This document shows, piece after piece, positions 1 to 4,531 of a DNA stretch of 7,176 nt; position 1 is the stretch's first letter; the number at the start of each line of letters is the position of its first letter. Under the pieces are notes generated by a model, which saw only the letters and a list, made by a program, of their open reading frames with translations, was not told the origin of the DNA and did not search any database. The translations under genes and the position numbers were made by a program. The stretch comes from Bacillota bacterium (GTDB lineage: Bacteria > Bacillota_A > Clostridia > DSM-8532), in NCBI GenBank assembly GCA_023424865.1, contig JAFADM010000347.1:1-7176 (forward strand), read 5' to 3'.

Positions 1-66
1 AACTATTTTTCTTTATGAGTGAACCAAACGCAGTCCTGAATTATCCAATTAACAGAGCTCAAAAAA

Positions 67-80
67 TTATCGGCCGATAA
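67..80. promoter_or_regulatory. Perfect 14-bp palindrome upstream of the sigma gene
   Basis: TTATCGGCCGATAA is a perfect inverted repeat with no spacer, immediately before a Shine-Dalgarno-like GGAAGGG (81-87). Its position suits an operator for a dimeric regulator of the sigma/DUF4179 operon. No convincing sigma-A or ECF-type promoter could be placed in the 66 bases before it, so the promoter may lie outside the window. The palindrome is seen directly; a regulatory role is inference. Confidence 0.4.
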
Positions 81-96
81 GGAAGGGAACTTCATA

Positions 97-126
97 ATGC
101 ACATGAAAAGGAAAAGCCTGCAGTGA
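97..126 (+). CDS. Possible 9-codon leader peptide overlapping the sigma factor start
   Basis: ATG at 97 follows a good Shine-Dalgarno run (GGAAGGG, 81-87) at normal spacing and opens the frame MHMKRKSLQ, ending at TGA 124-126. That stop overlaps the GTG start of the sigma gene in the arrangement GTGA, which is typical of translational coupling. The sigma GTG itself has only a modest upstream purine run (AAAGGA, 107-112), so ribosomes loaded at 97 could restart at 123. The peptide resembles nothing I recognise. It could equally be a chance frame, or the true sigma start with one base lost or gained nearby. Confidence 0.25.
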   Translation: MHMKRKSLQ

Positions 127-611
127 ACAAAAATGATTTTACCGAGCAAGTGATGGCAGCGGAGGAAACGCTGTATCACATATCCAAATCTATTCTAAAG
201 AATGATTGTGACTGCGCTGACGCCGTTCAGGAATCGATTATTACGGCATACAGCAAGCTTCACAGCTTAAGGGATGAGCGATTTTTCAAGACATGGCTGT
301 GCAGAATATTGATTAACAAATGTTACCAGTTCTGCCGTGCCAATAAAAGAGTGGTACCCCTTGAAGATTATATGGAAGCACGCTCCTCAACGGAACAGCA
401 AAATGATCTGGGCCTGTTTGATGCCATCATGGAATTAAAGACAGAGCTTCGGCTGGTTATTGTCCTGCATTATATCGAAGGATTTAAGACTATGGAAATG
501 GCCGAGATTTTAAAAATACCGGAGGGTACCGTAAAAAGTCGTTTATCACGTGCACGAATAGAGTTAAAGTCAGCTTTTGGAGAAAAGGAGGTTCTCACCC
601 ATGAAAAATAA
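123..611 (+). CDS. RNA polymerase sigma factor, ECF-like sigma-70 family
   Basis: This 162-aa protein has the two-domain layout of small ECF sigma factors. Region 2 is at about residues 10-75: the DADAVQE-like segment is D30-E37, followed by FKTWLCRILINKC (55-67), which contributes to core binding and -10 recognition. Region 4 is at about 100-155, with a helix-turn-helix near 122-145 containing the family hallmark IPEGTVKSRLSRAR, which reads the -35 element. Such proteins redirect RNA polymerase to a small regulon. The GTG start is chosen because MNKNDFT matches where this family normally begins and no in-frame ATG lies upstream. The 3' end overlaps the next gene by 11 bases, so the two are translated together. 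Binding to a membrane partner encoded next door is the usual mode of control. The inducing signal and target promoters cannot be read from the sequence. Confidence 0.93.
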   Translation: MNKNDFTEQVMAAEETLYHISKSILKNDCDCADAVQESIITAYSKLHSLRDERFFKTWLCRILINKCYQFCRANKRVVPLEDYMEARSSTEQQNDLGLFDAIMELKTELRLVIVLHYIEGFKTMEMAEILKIPEGTVKSRLSRARIELKSAFGEKEVLTHEK

Positions 612-1641
612 TGATTGGAACAATGTTTTTCCTGAGGTCCCTCAGAGTTTTCATGAAACAGTACAGCGTACATTGGACACACAGATATTAAATAAAGCCG
701 GGAGGAAAAAAGTTATGAAAAAAAGATTTCCCGTCGTTCTTGCAGCCATGATCGCGGCTCTTGGCGTGACAGCCGCGGCTGCGCAGATTATACAATGGAA
801 TAGTAAACTCACCCAGCGATTCGGAGCAAACGAGGAGCAGCAAAACCAGCTGGCTTTGAACGGATTCATGGCTTCCGTTGACCAGATGGTGTCGGAAAAG
901 GGTTTAACGATTACGGCACTTCAGACGCTTGGCGATAAAAACGGTGTCTATCTGCTGTTTAGCGTCAAAGCACCGGAAGGAATCACACTGTCGGATGCAA
1001 ACGGGTTGGATATAGATGTTGACATCGAAGGAGCCGGCCATAATTTCGGCCTTACCGGCGGTTTCATGATGAATAGCGACCTCAACGCATCGCCCACCGG
1101 AGCAGCCAACGAGCGCTACTACGAGGTGTATCTGGACAATAGGGAAAAGGAAGACTGGAACGGCAAAACCATCACGGTTGACTTTGCAAATCTTACTGAT
1201 GCCGCTCCATCCGGCAGCCCTGCGGGAAACAGGAGCGTTGTCGCAGAAGGAAGCTGGAGGCTGTCCTGGCCCCTTTCTTATTCTGAACAGATGAAGACAT
1301 TTGATATTAATAAAACGTATGAGGTTAACGGACACGAAGTGGTTGTAAAAGCGGTCAGCCTCTCTCCCCTGACGATGACGCTGGAGCTCGGCGGAAACGG
1401 GCTTGCCCAACTTGTTGATAATTCGGATCTGAAGGAGGCCGGCAACCTCTGTACTCTTTCGTTGATAAAAAAAGATGGAACCACGTTTGATTCCTATTCA
1501 ATGAAGGAAGGCTTCTCGGATACCTCTTATAAGCGCATGGAACGCTTTTACCAGGTTCAGGATGTGGAGCAGGTCACCGGCCTCGAGCTGAATTTCTACT
1601 GGGAGGAAGCAAACAATACATTAACCGTTACACTGCCATAA
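601..1641 (+). CDS. DUF4179 family membrane protein, probable anti-sigma factor
   Basis: The start is ATG 601 because a textbook ribosome binding site (AAAGGAGGT, 584-592) sits 8 bases upstream; an in-frame start at 577 would precede that site. The product has 346 aa: a short cytoplasmic N-terminus (about 1-40, ending in the basic run GRKKVMKKR), one membrane helix (about 43-64, alanine-rich) and a large extracytoplasmic region. The segment just after the helix (VDQMVSEKGLTITALQTLGD and onward) is typical of DUF4179, which is repeatedly found beside ECF sigma genes. The distal part (about 220-346) resembles the beta-rich C-terminal domain of such proteins. No zinc-binding anti-sigma motif is visible. 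The expected role is to hold the sigma factor at the membrane through the N-terminal tail and release it when the outer domain senses a signal. Family membership is well supported; the anti-sigma function rests on position. Confidence 0.85.
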   Translation: MKNNDWNNVFPEVPQSFHETVQRTLDTQILNKAGRKKVMKKRFPVVLAAMIAALGVTAAAAQIIQWNSKLTQRFGANEEQQNQLALNGFMASVDQMVSEKGLTITALQTLGDKNGVYLLFSVKAPEGITLSDANGLDIDVDIEGAGHNFGLTGGFMMNSDLNASPTGAANERYYEVYLDNREKEDWNGKTITVDFANLTDAAPSGSPAGNRSVVAEGSWRLSWPLSYSEQMKTFDINKTYEVNGHEVVVKAVSLSPLTMTLELGGNGLAQLVDNSDLKEAGNLCTLSLIKKDGTTFDSYSMKEGFSDTSYKRMERFYQVQDVEQVTGLELNFYWEEANNTLTVTLP

Positions 1642-1724
1642 AAAGCGGTATGGCTGGCACCAACTGCTTTCCGGATAAGCCTCCCCACAAAAAAACGCGG
1701 GCTGGGCAGTTCCGTACCAAAGTC

Positions 1725-1758
1725 AAATCCCTCCAAGCTCACGGGTTTGGAGGGATTT
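1725..1758 (+). terminator. Intrinsic terminator after the sigma/DUF4179 operon
   Basis: AAATCCCTCCAA (1725-1736) and TTGGAGGGATTT (1747-1758) form a perfect 12-bp stem; G-U and C-G pairs can extend it into a small CACG loop. The end of the stem and the following bases read ATTTTATAT, giving a short U-rich tail on the plus strand. It lies 83 bases after the DUF4179 stop and 32 bases beyond the stop of the minus-strand relic, so it could serve both directions. The intervening 1642-1724 holds no gene I can support. Confidence 0.8.
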
Positions 1759-1790
1759 TATATGCCAGCTTTATGTCTTGCATTTGCATT

Positions 1791-1947
1791 TCACTTAAAG
1801 GATTCATTCATGTACCTGTCGAGAACAAACCATTTGGGCTCGTCTGCGTCCCCGTCGACATATTCCTCTTTCACATCCAGGAGTTCATTTTTCTGCCTTT
1901 TGACCGTCAAACAGATTGGCCTTTACAGCTTCTTTATAGCAGGGCAC
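1791..1947 (-). pseudogene. Short frameshifted relic reading frame, unrecognised family
   Basis: On the minus strand the frame from GTG 1945-1947 reads protein-like text (CYKEAVKANLFDGQKAEK) and stops at TGA 1885-1887. The next frame picks up exactly there with NELLDVKEEYVDGDADEPKW, continues to RYMNESFK, and ends at TGA 1791-1793. Removing one A from the run of five at the junction (plus-strand T run 1888-1892) would give a continuous 51-aa product. The composition is acidic and soluble. There is no ribosome binding site at the GTG, and reading further upstream looks non-coding, so this is probably the decayed 3' end of a larger gene rather than an intact small gene. I do not recognise the family. 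A sequencing or assembly error in the homopolymer is possible. Confidence 0.45.
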
Positions 1948-2010
1948 CAAGAGCCGAAGGAAAAAGCACCCCGGCATCAGAGAGAGGAACGATCTATTTA
2001 ATGAGCTTTT

Positions 2011-2030
2011 AATGATCATTGTGATATAAT
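2011..2030 (+). promoter_or_regulatory. Extended -10 promoter of the YitT gene with an adjacent palindrome
   Basis: TGATATAAT (2022-2030) is a perfect extended -10 element (TG-n-TATAAT), 20 bases before the annotated start. No good -35 hexamer lies 16-18 bases upstream, which extended -10 promoters tolerate. The perfect 10-bp palindrome AATGATCATT (2011-2020) occupies the promoter spacer directly before the -10, a position where a bound dimer would block polymerase. The promoter is well supported by consensus; the operator is inference. Confidence 0.65.
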
Positions 2031-2050
2031 AGTGAACAAAAAAGTTAGGA

Positions 2051-2914
2051 GTGACACAAACGAAAAACGTAAAGCGATTACGAATTCTATTAACCAAACT
2101 CGCACTCATCGTTTTAGGATCTGCACTTTCTTCAATCGGACTTGAAATATTTTTAATTCCCAATAACATTATCGACGGCGGCATCGTCGGCATCTCAATT
2201 ATGACAAGCTACATAACACATCTTCCTCTTGGACTTTTTACCTTTACTCTCAATTTACCTTTTTTAATTATGGGTTATAAGCAGATAGGAAAGACTTTTC
2301 TCATTGCAACACTCTTTTCCATAATCTGTCTGTCCCTGGGCGTGTCGCTGCTTGGTCCCATTGAAGGATTAACCCACGACATCTTTCTTGCGGCTATTTT
2401 CGGAGGCATTATAAACGGAGCCGGCGTGGGGCTTATTATACGGGCCGGAGGCTCCCTGGACGGTACCGAAATGGTAGCCATTATTCTGGATAAAAAGATA
2501 AGCTTTTCCATAGGTGAAATTGTCATGTTCTTTAATATTTTCATTTTGGGTGCAGCAGGCTTTTTATACGGCTGGGATCGGGCCATGTATTCACTGGTGG
2601 CTTATTTTATAGCCTACAAGGTAATCGATATCGTTGTTGAAGGCCTTGATAACTCAAAAGCTGTAATGATTGTATCCGACTGCTACACCGAGATAGCGGA
2701 TGCGTTAACCGCCAGGCTCGGCAGGGGCGTTACACTGCTAAATGGACAGGGAGGCTATTCCAAAGTGGATACAACCGTCATCTATATCATTGTATCCCGT
2801 CTGGAAATTACAAAGCTGAAATCCATCATTCTCGGCTTTGATTGTAATGCCTTGATTACGGTTGGCAACGTGGAGGTCGCAGGCAAAAAATACAAAAAGC
2901 AGGCGATTCATTAA
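2051..2914 (+). CDS. YitT family membrane protein with C-terminal DUF2179
   Basis: This 287-aa integral membrane protein has about six hydrophobic segments in the first 195 residues (near 12-33, 45-75 as two, 83-103, 110-131, 152-195). Family motifs include IPNNIIDGGIVGIS (36-49), GGIINGAGVGL (118-128) and the loop RAGGSLDGTEM (131-141). Residues about 200-283 form the soluble DUF2179 domain, with RLGRGVTLLNGQGGYS (222-237). YitT proteins are common in Firmicutes, usually in several paralogues; their transported substrate or role is not established, so no gene symbol is assigned. Start choice is awkward: GTG 2051 is the only standard start codon in the region, but it directly follows and partly overlaps the AGGAG run (2047-2051). 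The codon at normal spacing from that run is ACG at 2060. The gene stands alone between its own promoter and a terminator. Confidence 0.9.
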   Translation: MTQTKNVKRLRILLTKLALIVLGSALSSIGLEIFLIPNNIIDGGIVGISIMTSYITHLPLGLFTFTLNLPFLIMGYKQIGKTFLIATLFSIICLSLGVSLLGPIEGLTHDIFLAAIFGGIINGAGVGLIIRAGGSLDGTEMVAIILDKKISFSIGEIVMFFNIFILGAAGFLYGWDRAMYSLVAYFIAYKVIDIVVEGLDNSKAVMIVSDCYTEIADALTARLGRGVTLLNGQGGYSKVDTTVIYIIVSRLEITKLKSIILGFDCNALITVGNVEVAGKKYKKQAIH

Positions 2915-3014
2915 ATCCTCTGTACATGGGTTAAAGGGTTTGGGCTAAATTGGCGCAGTGTGCTGCTATAAATCGGAGGTTGTGCCATTTTGCAAATGGT
3001 TTATGAAAAAAAAG

Positions 3015-3060
3015 AAAAATCCATAGCAAGGAGATACCGATACTATGGATTTTTATTTTT
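3015..3060. terminator. Bidirectional terminator between convergent genes
   Basis: AAAAATCCATAG (3015-3026) and CTATGGATTTTT (3043-3054) form a perfect 12-bp stem with a 16-base loop, followed by TTTTTATTTTTTT on the plus strand and preceded by a long A run that gives the U tract on the minus strand. It separates the YitT gene (plus, ends 2914) from the flavoprotein gene (minus, ends 3110), so it can stop both transcripts. The 100 bases between the YitT stop and the hairpin hold no gene I can support. Confidence 0.88.
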
Positions 3061-3109
3061 TAATGCCTCTTTTAGCCTGGTTACCGGCAAAGAGATTGTT
3101 AAAGCCGTT

Positions 3110-3763
3110 TCAATCTGCTAAAGCCCCTGCGAAGGAGGCTCCCATGGCATAGGCTTTATCGCAATGCCCCGGGAACTCTTCTTCTCTCACTTTGGCTTTT
3201 TTATCTCCGTCAAAAACAGTAACCACGTATTTTGAATAATCGTCAAACTGGTAGGTGTCGTTCACCAGCAGAAACTCCGAGTGGCCGAAGATGCGCTTCA
3301 GGTAGTTGTCCGCATACCGCAAAACATCCATATAACCCACATTCTCCATCTGTTGGGACGTAACATTCATAGTATAAATAAAGCCGGTGCGTATTTTTCT
3401 TCCAAACAGGCTTTGATAACCTTCCGTATAGGTAAGATAGGGAAACAGCAGCCGTTCCATGAAGGACCGCATCTCTCCTGTTACGGACGCAAAATAAATG
3501 GGTGATCCGAGAACGATTGCGTCGGCGGTTTTAATTTCTTCAAGCACAGGTGTCAGCTCATCCCTGTACGCACATTTGCCATAGCTTTTTCCGCCCTTGA
3601 GCTTACAGGCAAAGCAGCTTACGCAGCCCTTAAAGCTTAGATCATAAAGATGCACCATCCGGGTTTCGGCACCCTGAGCCCGAGCCCCTTCCAAAGCCTT
3701 CTCAAGTAAAAGTGCCGTATTCTTATTCTTTCTCGGACTTCCGTTTATGGCGATAACCTTCAT
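3110..3763 (-). CDS. NAD(P)H-dependent FMN reductase-like flavodoxin family protein
   Basis: The 217-aa product has a flavodoxin-like fold. MKVIAINGSPRKNKNT (1-16) is the first beta strand and the FMN phosphate-binding loop (GSPRKNKNT). A second flavin-contact segment, LGSPIYFASVTGEMRSFMER (85-104), is the usual GSPIYF motif. Between them lie four cysteines, C47, C50, C53 and C64 (C-x2-C-x2-C-x10-C). This resembles the cysteine cluster of iron-sulfur flavoproteins but with a wider last gap, so iron-sulfur binding is possible rather than shown. ATG 3763 is chosen because AAAGGA lies 8 bases upstream; earlier in-frame ATGs at 3772 and 3784 overlap or precede that site. The gene diverges from an HxlR regulator, which suggests redox- or electrophile-responsive expression and a role in two-electron reduction of quinones, nitro or azo compounds. 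The exact substrate is unknown. Confidence 0.88.
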   Translation of the reverse strand: MKVIAINGSPRKNKNTALLLEKALEGARAQGAETRMVHLYDLSFKGCVSCFACKLKGGKSYGKCAYRDELTPVLEEIKTADAIVLGSPIYFASVTGEMRSFMERLLFPYLTYTEGYQSLFGRKIRTGFIYTMNVTSQQMENVGYMDVLRYADNYLKRIFGHSEFLLVNDTYQFDDYSKYVVTVFDGDKKAKVREEEFPGHCDKAYAMGASFAGALAD

Positions 3764-3811
3764 TTCTTTCATCCTTTCACACATCAATTTTAGACATAGC
3801 TGTTTTCAATC

Positions 3812-3863
3812 CGGAATAGGAAATAAGGACATCCCAATCCACCTTCGGATTAAGTCCTATCCG
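3812..3863 (-). other. Structured leader of the flavoprotein transcript
   Basis: Three sets of complementary arms lie here. An outer stem pairs CGG+ATAGGA (3812-3821, one bulged A) with TCCTATCCG (3855-3863). An inner hairpin pairs AATCC (3836-3840) with GGATT (3847-3851). A competing stem pairs AGGAC (3826-3830) with GTCCT (3854-3858). The outer and competing stems share bases and cannot form together. The segment falls within the predicted 5' leader of about 137 bases of the minus-strand gene. No U tract follows, so it is not a simple attenuator, and it matches no riboswitch class I recognise. Confidence 0.35.
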
Positions 3864-3906
3864 CATTGAGCAAACAGAAGGGCATAAACTTGATTTTCCA
3901 GTTCAA

Positions 3907-3935
3907 ATTTTATATGCTTATAGGATAAAACTCAA
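3907..3935 (-). promoter_or_regulatory. Promoter of the flavoprotein gene
   Basis: On the minus strand TTGAGT (3930-3935) and TAAAAT (3907-3912) are separated by exactly 17 bases, close to the sigma-A consensus TTGACA-17-TATAAT. Transcription would begin near 3900 and carry a leader of about 137 bases before ATG 3763. Confidence 0.6.
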
Positions 3936-3958
3936 GTATGCACATTTATGTTATATAC
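3936..3958 (+). promoter_or_regulatory. Extended -10 of the HxlR gene overlapping an operator-like dyad
   Basis: TGTTATATA (3949-3957) is an extended -10 element for the plus-strand regulator gene, without a clear -35. It overlaps a near-symmetric dyad: GTAT (3936-3939) with ATAC (3955-3958) outside, and ACAT (3942-3945) with ATGT (3948-3951) inside. The dyad adjoins the -35 hexamer of the divergent flavoprotein promoter (3930-3935). One dimer bound here could repress both genes, as is common for HxlR-family regulators. The symmetry is seen; the binding is inference. Confidence 0.5.
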
Positions 3959-3987
3959 ATACCTTTTGGTTAGTGCCTTGCAGCTGA

Positions 3988-4025
3988 GAAGTGCCAATAA
4001 AAACAAGTTGTTTCTTCGGCACTTC
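3988..4025 (+). repeat. Nested inverted repeats in the HxlR leader
   Basis: GAAGTGCC (3988-3995) and GGCACTTC (4018-4025) are perfect complements, and inside them AAACAA (4001-4006) and TTGTTT (4008-4013) are a second pair around a single G. Both share nearly the same centre (about 4007). As RNA this gives a two-part stem with an internal loop, too long-range for an ordinary operator; as DNA it could hold two concentric half-site pairs. It lies downstream of the predicted start of transcription (about 3964). Confidence 0.45.
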
Positions 4026-4039
4026 GTATCAATTGGGTT

Positions 4040-4054
4040 GCGGGCATAGCCCGC
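4040..4054 (+). repeat. GC-rich hairpin just before the HxlR ribosome binding site
   Basis: GCGGGC (4040-4045), ATA, GCCCGC (4049-4054) form a compact 6-bp GC stem followed by TTTAGT, ending 9 bases before the GGAG at 4064. It resembles a weak terminator or a structure that limits ribosome access in the leader. Confidence 0.45.
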
Positions 4055-4072
4055 TTTAGTAATGGAGAAGTT

Positions 4073-4396
4073 ATGGATTTTGAAAGCAAATATGGAAAAT
4101 GCCCCATATACTACACTATTTCTGCGCTGGAAGGCAAATGGAAATGGATTATTCTCTGGGAAATATATAAAGCGGAAGTCATACGCTACAATCGGCTGCG
4201 GGATGCCTTGCAGCCCATTGCCCATAAAACCCTCAGCAGCCAGCTTAAGGAGCTGGAAGCCAGCAAGCTCATTCATCGTGAACAATTCAATGAGGTGCCT
4301 CCCAGAGTTGAGTATTCGCTGACTGAGGAAGGAAAAACCCTCATCCCCATACTGGAGCTAATGTACCTGTGGGGTGCAAAGCATATAGACAAATAG
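4073..4396 (+). CDS. HxlR/DUF24 family winged-helix transcriptional regulator
   Basis: This 107-aa protein has the compact HxlR (MarR/DUF24) layout. The signature opening YGKCPIYYTISALEGKWKWI (7-26) is followed by a winged helix-turn-helix (about 38-85: RYNRLRDALQPIAHKTLSSQ then the wing VPPRVEYSLTEEG) and a C-terminal dimerisation helix. Cys10 sits at the conserved N-terminal position used as a thiol sensor in Bacillus YodB and HypR, and it is the only cysteine, so sensing by alkylation, mixed disulfide or an intersubunit disulfide is plausible. ATG 4073 follows GGAG (4064-4067) at 5 bases. The gene is divergent from a flavoprotein reductase, the standard arrangement for a regulator controlling its neighbour and itself. 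The ligand is not predictable. Confidence 0.92.
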   Translation: MDFESKYGKCPIYYTISALEGKWKWIILWEIYKAEVIRYNRLRDALQPIAHKTLSSQLKELEASKLIHREQFNEVPPRVEYSLTEEGKTLIPILELMYLWGAKHIDK

Positions 4397-4489
4397 CTTC
4401 AAAGAGTGCTTCCCGTAGAAAGTTTAAAAACTCCGGCAAAAAAGGCTGTTGCCTGAGCAACAGCCTTTAACGTACAAAGCTCTTTGAAG
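4397..4489. repeat. 10-bp inverted repeat flanking the terminator
   Basis: CTTCAAAGAG (4397-4406) begins at the base after the HxlR stop codon, and its exact complement CTCTTTGAAG lies at 4480-4489. The 73 bases between them include the terminator hairpin at 4441-4468, so the two arms could close an outer stem around it. Whether this matters for termination or RNA stability is unknown. Confidence 0.5.
4441..4468. terminator. Intrinsic terminator shared by HxlR and beta-glucosidase genes
   Basis: AAAGGCTGTTGC (4441-4452), loop CTGA, GCAACAGCCTTT (4457-4468) is a perfect 12-bp stem with a tetraloop. Six A residues (4438-4443) give a U tract on the minus strand, so it is a better terminator for the beta-glucosidase gene, which ends at 4532. 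On the plus strand the tail is only TTTAA, and it may act as a weaker stop for HxlR. Confidence 0.87.
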
Positions 4490-4531
4490 GAAAGCCCTTC
4501 GGGTTACGCCTCCATTGCAGGTTAAGTCTCT

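Noticed and set aside
20..47. TGAACC (20-25) as an ECF-type -35 for autoregulation of the sigma gene
   Set aside because: No CGTC/CGTA-like -10 at 15-17 bases downstream (the bases there read TATCCA).
3..80. Open frame from the left edge to TAA 78-80 (ending NYPINRAQKIIGR), possibly the tail of an upstream gene
   Set aside because: Only 25 codons, no recognisable family, and the stop lies inside the 67-80 palindrome. Cannot be told from chance without upstream sequence.
904..1410. 168-codon minus-strand open frame inside the DUF4179 gene
   Set aside because: Antisense shadow of a well-supported gene; no domain and no ribosome binding site.
1650..2012. Two overlapping plus-strand open frames (1650-2012 and 1747-2001)
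   Set aside because: No ribosome binding sites, they run through the terminator hairpin, they read low-complexity text, and they overlap the better minus-strand relic.
2967..3121. Extended -10-like TGCTATAAAT (2964-2973), GGAGG (2975-2979) and a frame of about 43 codons from TTG 2990 or ATG 2996 to TAA 3119-3121
   Set aside because: Transcription from that -10 would start at about 2980, after the GGAGG, so the parts do not work together. The frame also runs through the terminator and into the flavoprotein gene on the other strand.
3764..3900. FMN or other known riboswitch in the flavoprotein leader
   Set aside because: Stems are present, but no conserved core of any riboswitch class I know can be found.
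3932..4285. 117-codon minus-strand frame across the HxlR gene and its leader
   Set aside because: Opposite a clear HxlR protein; its sequence matches no family and it overlaps the promoter region.
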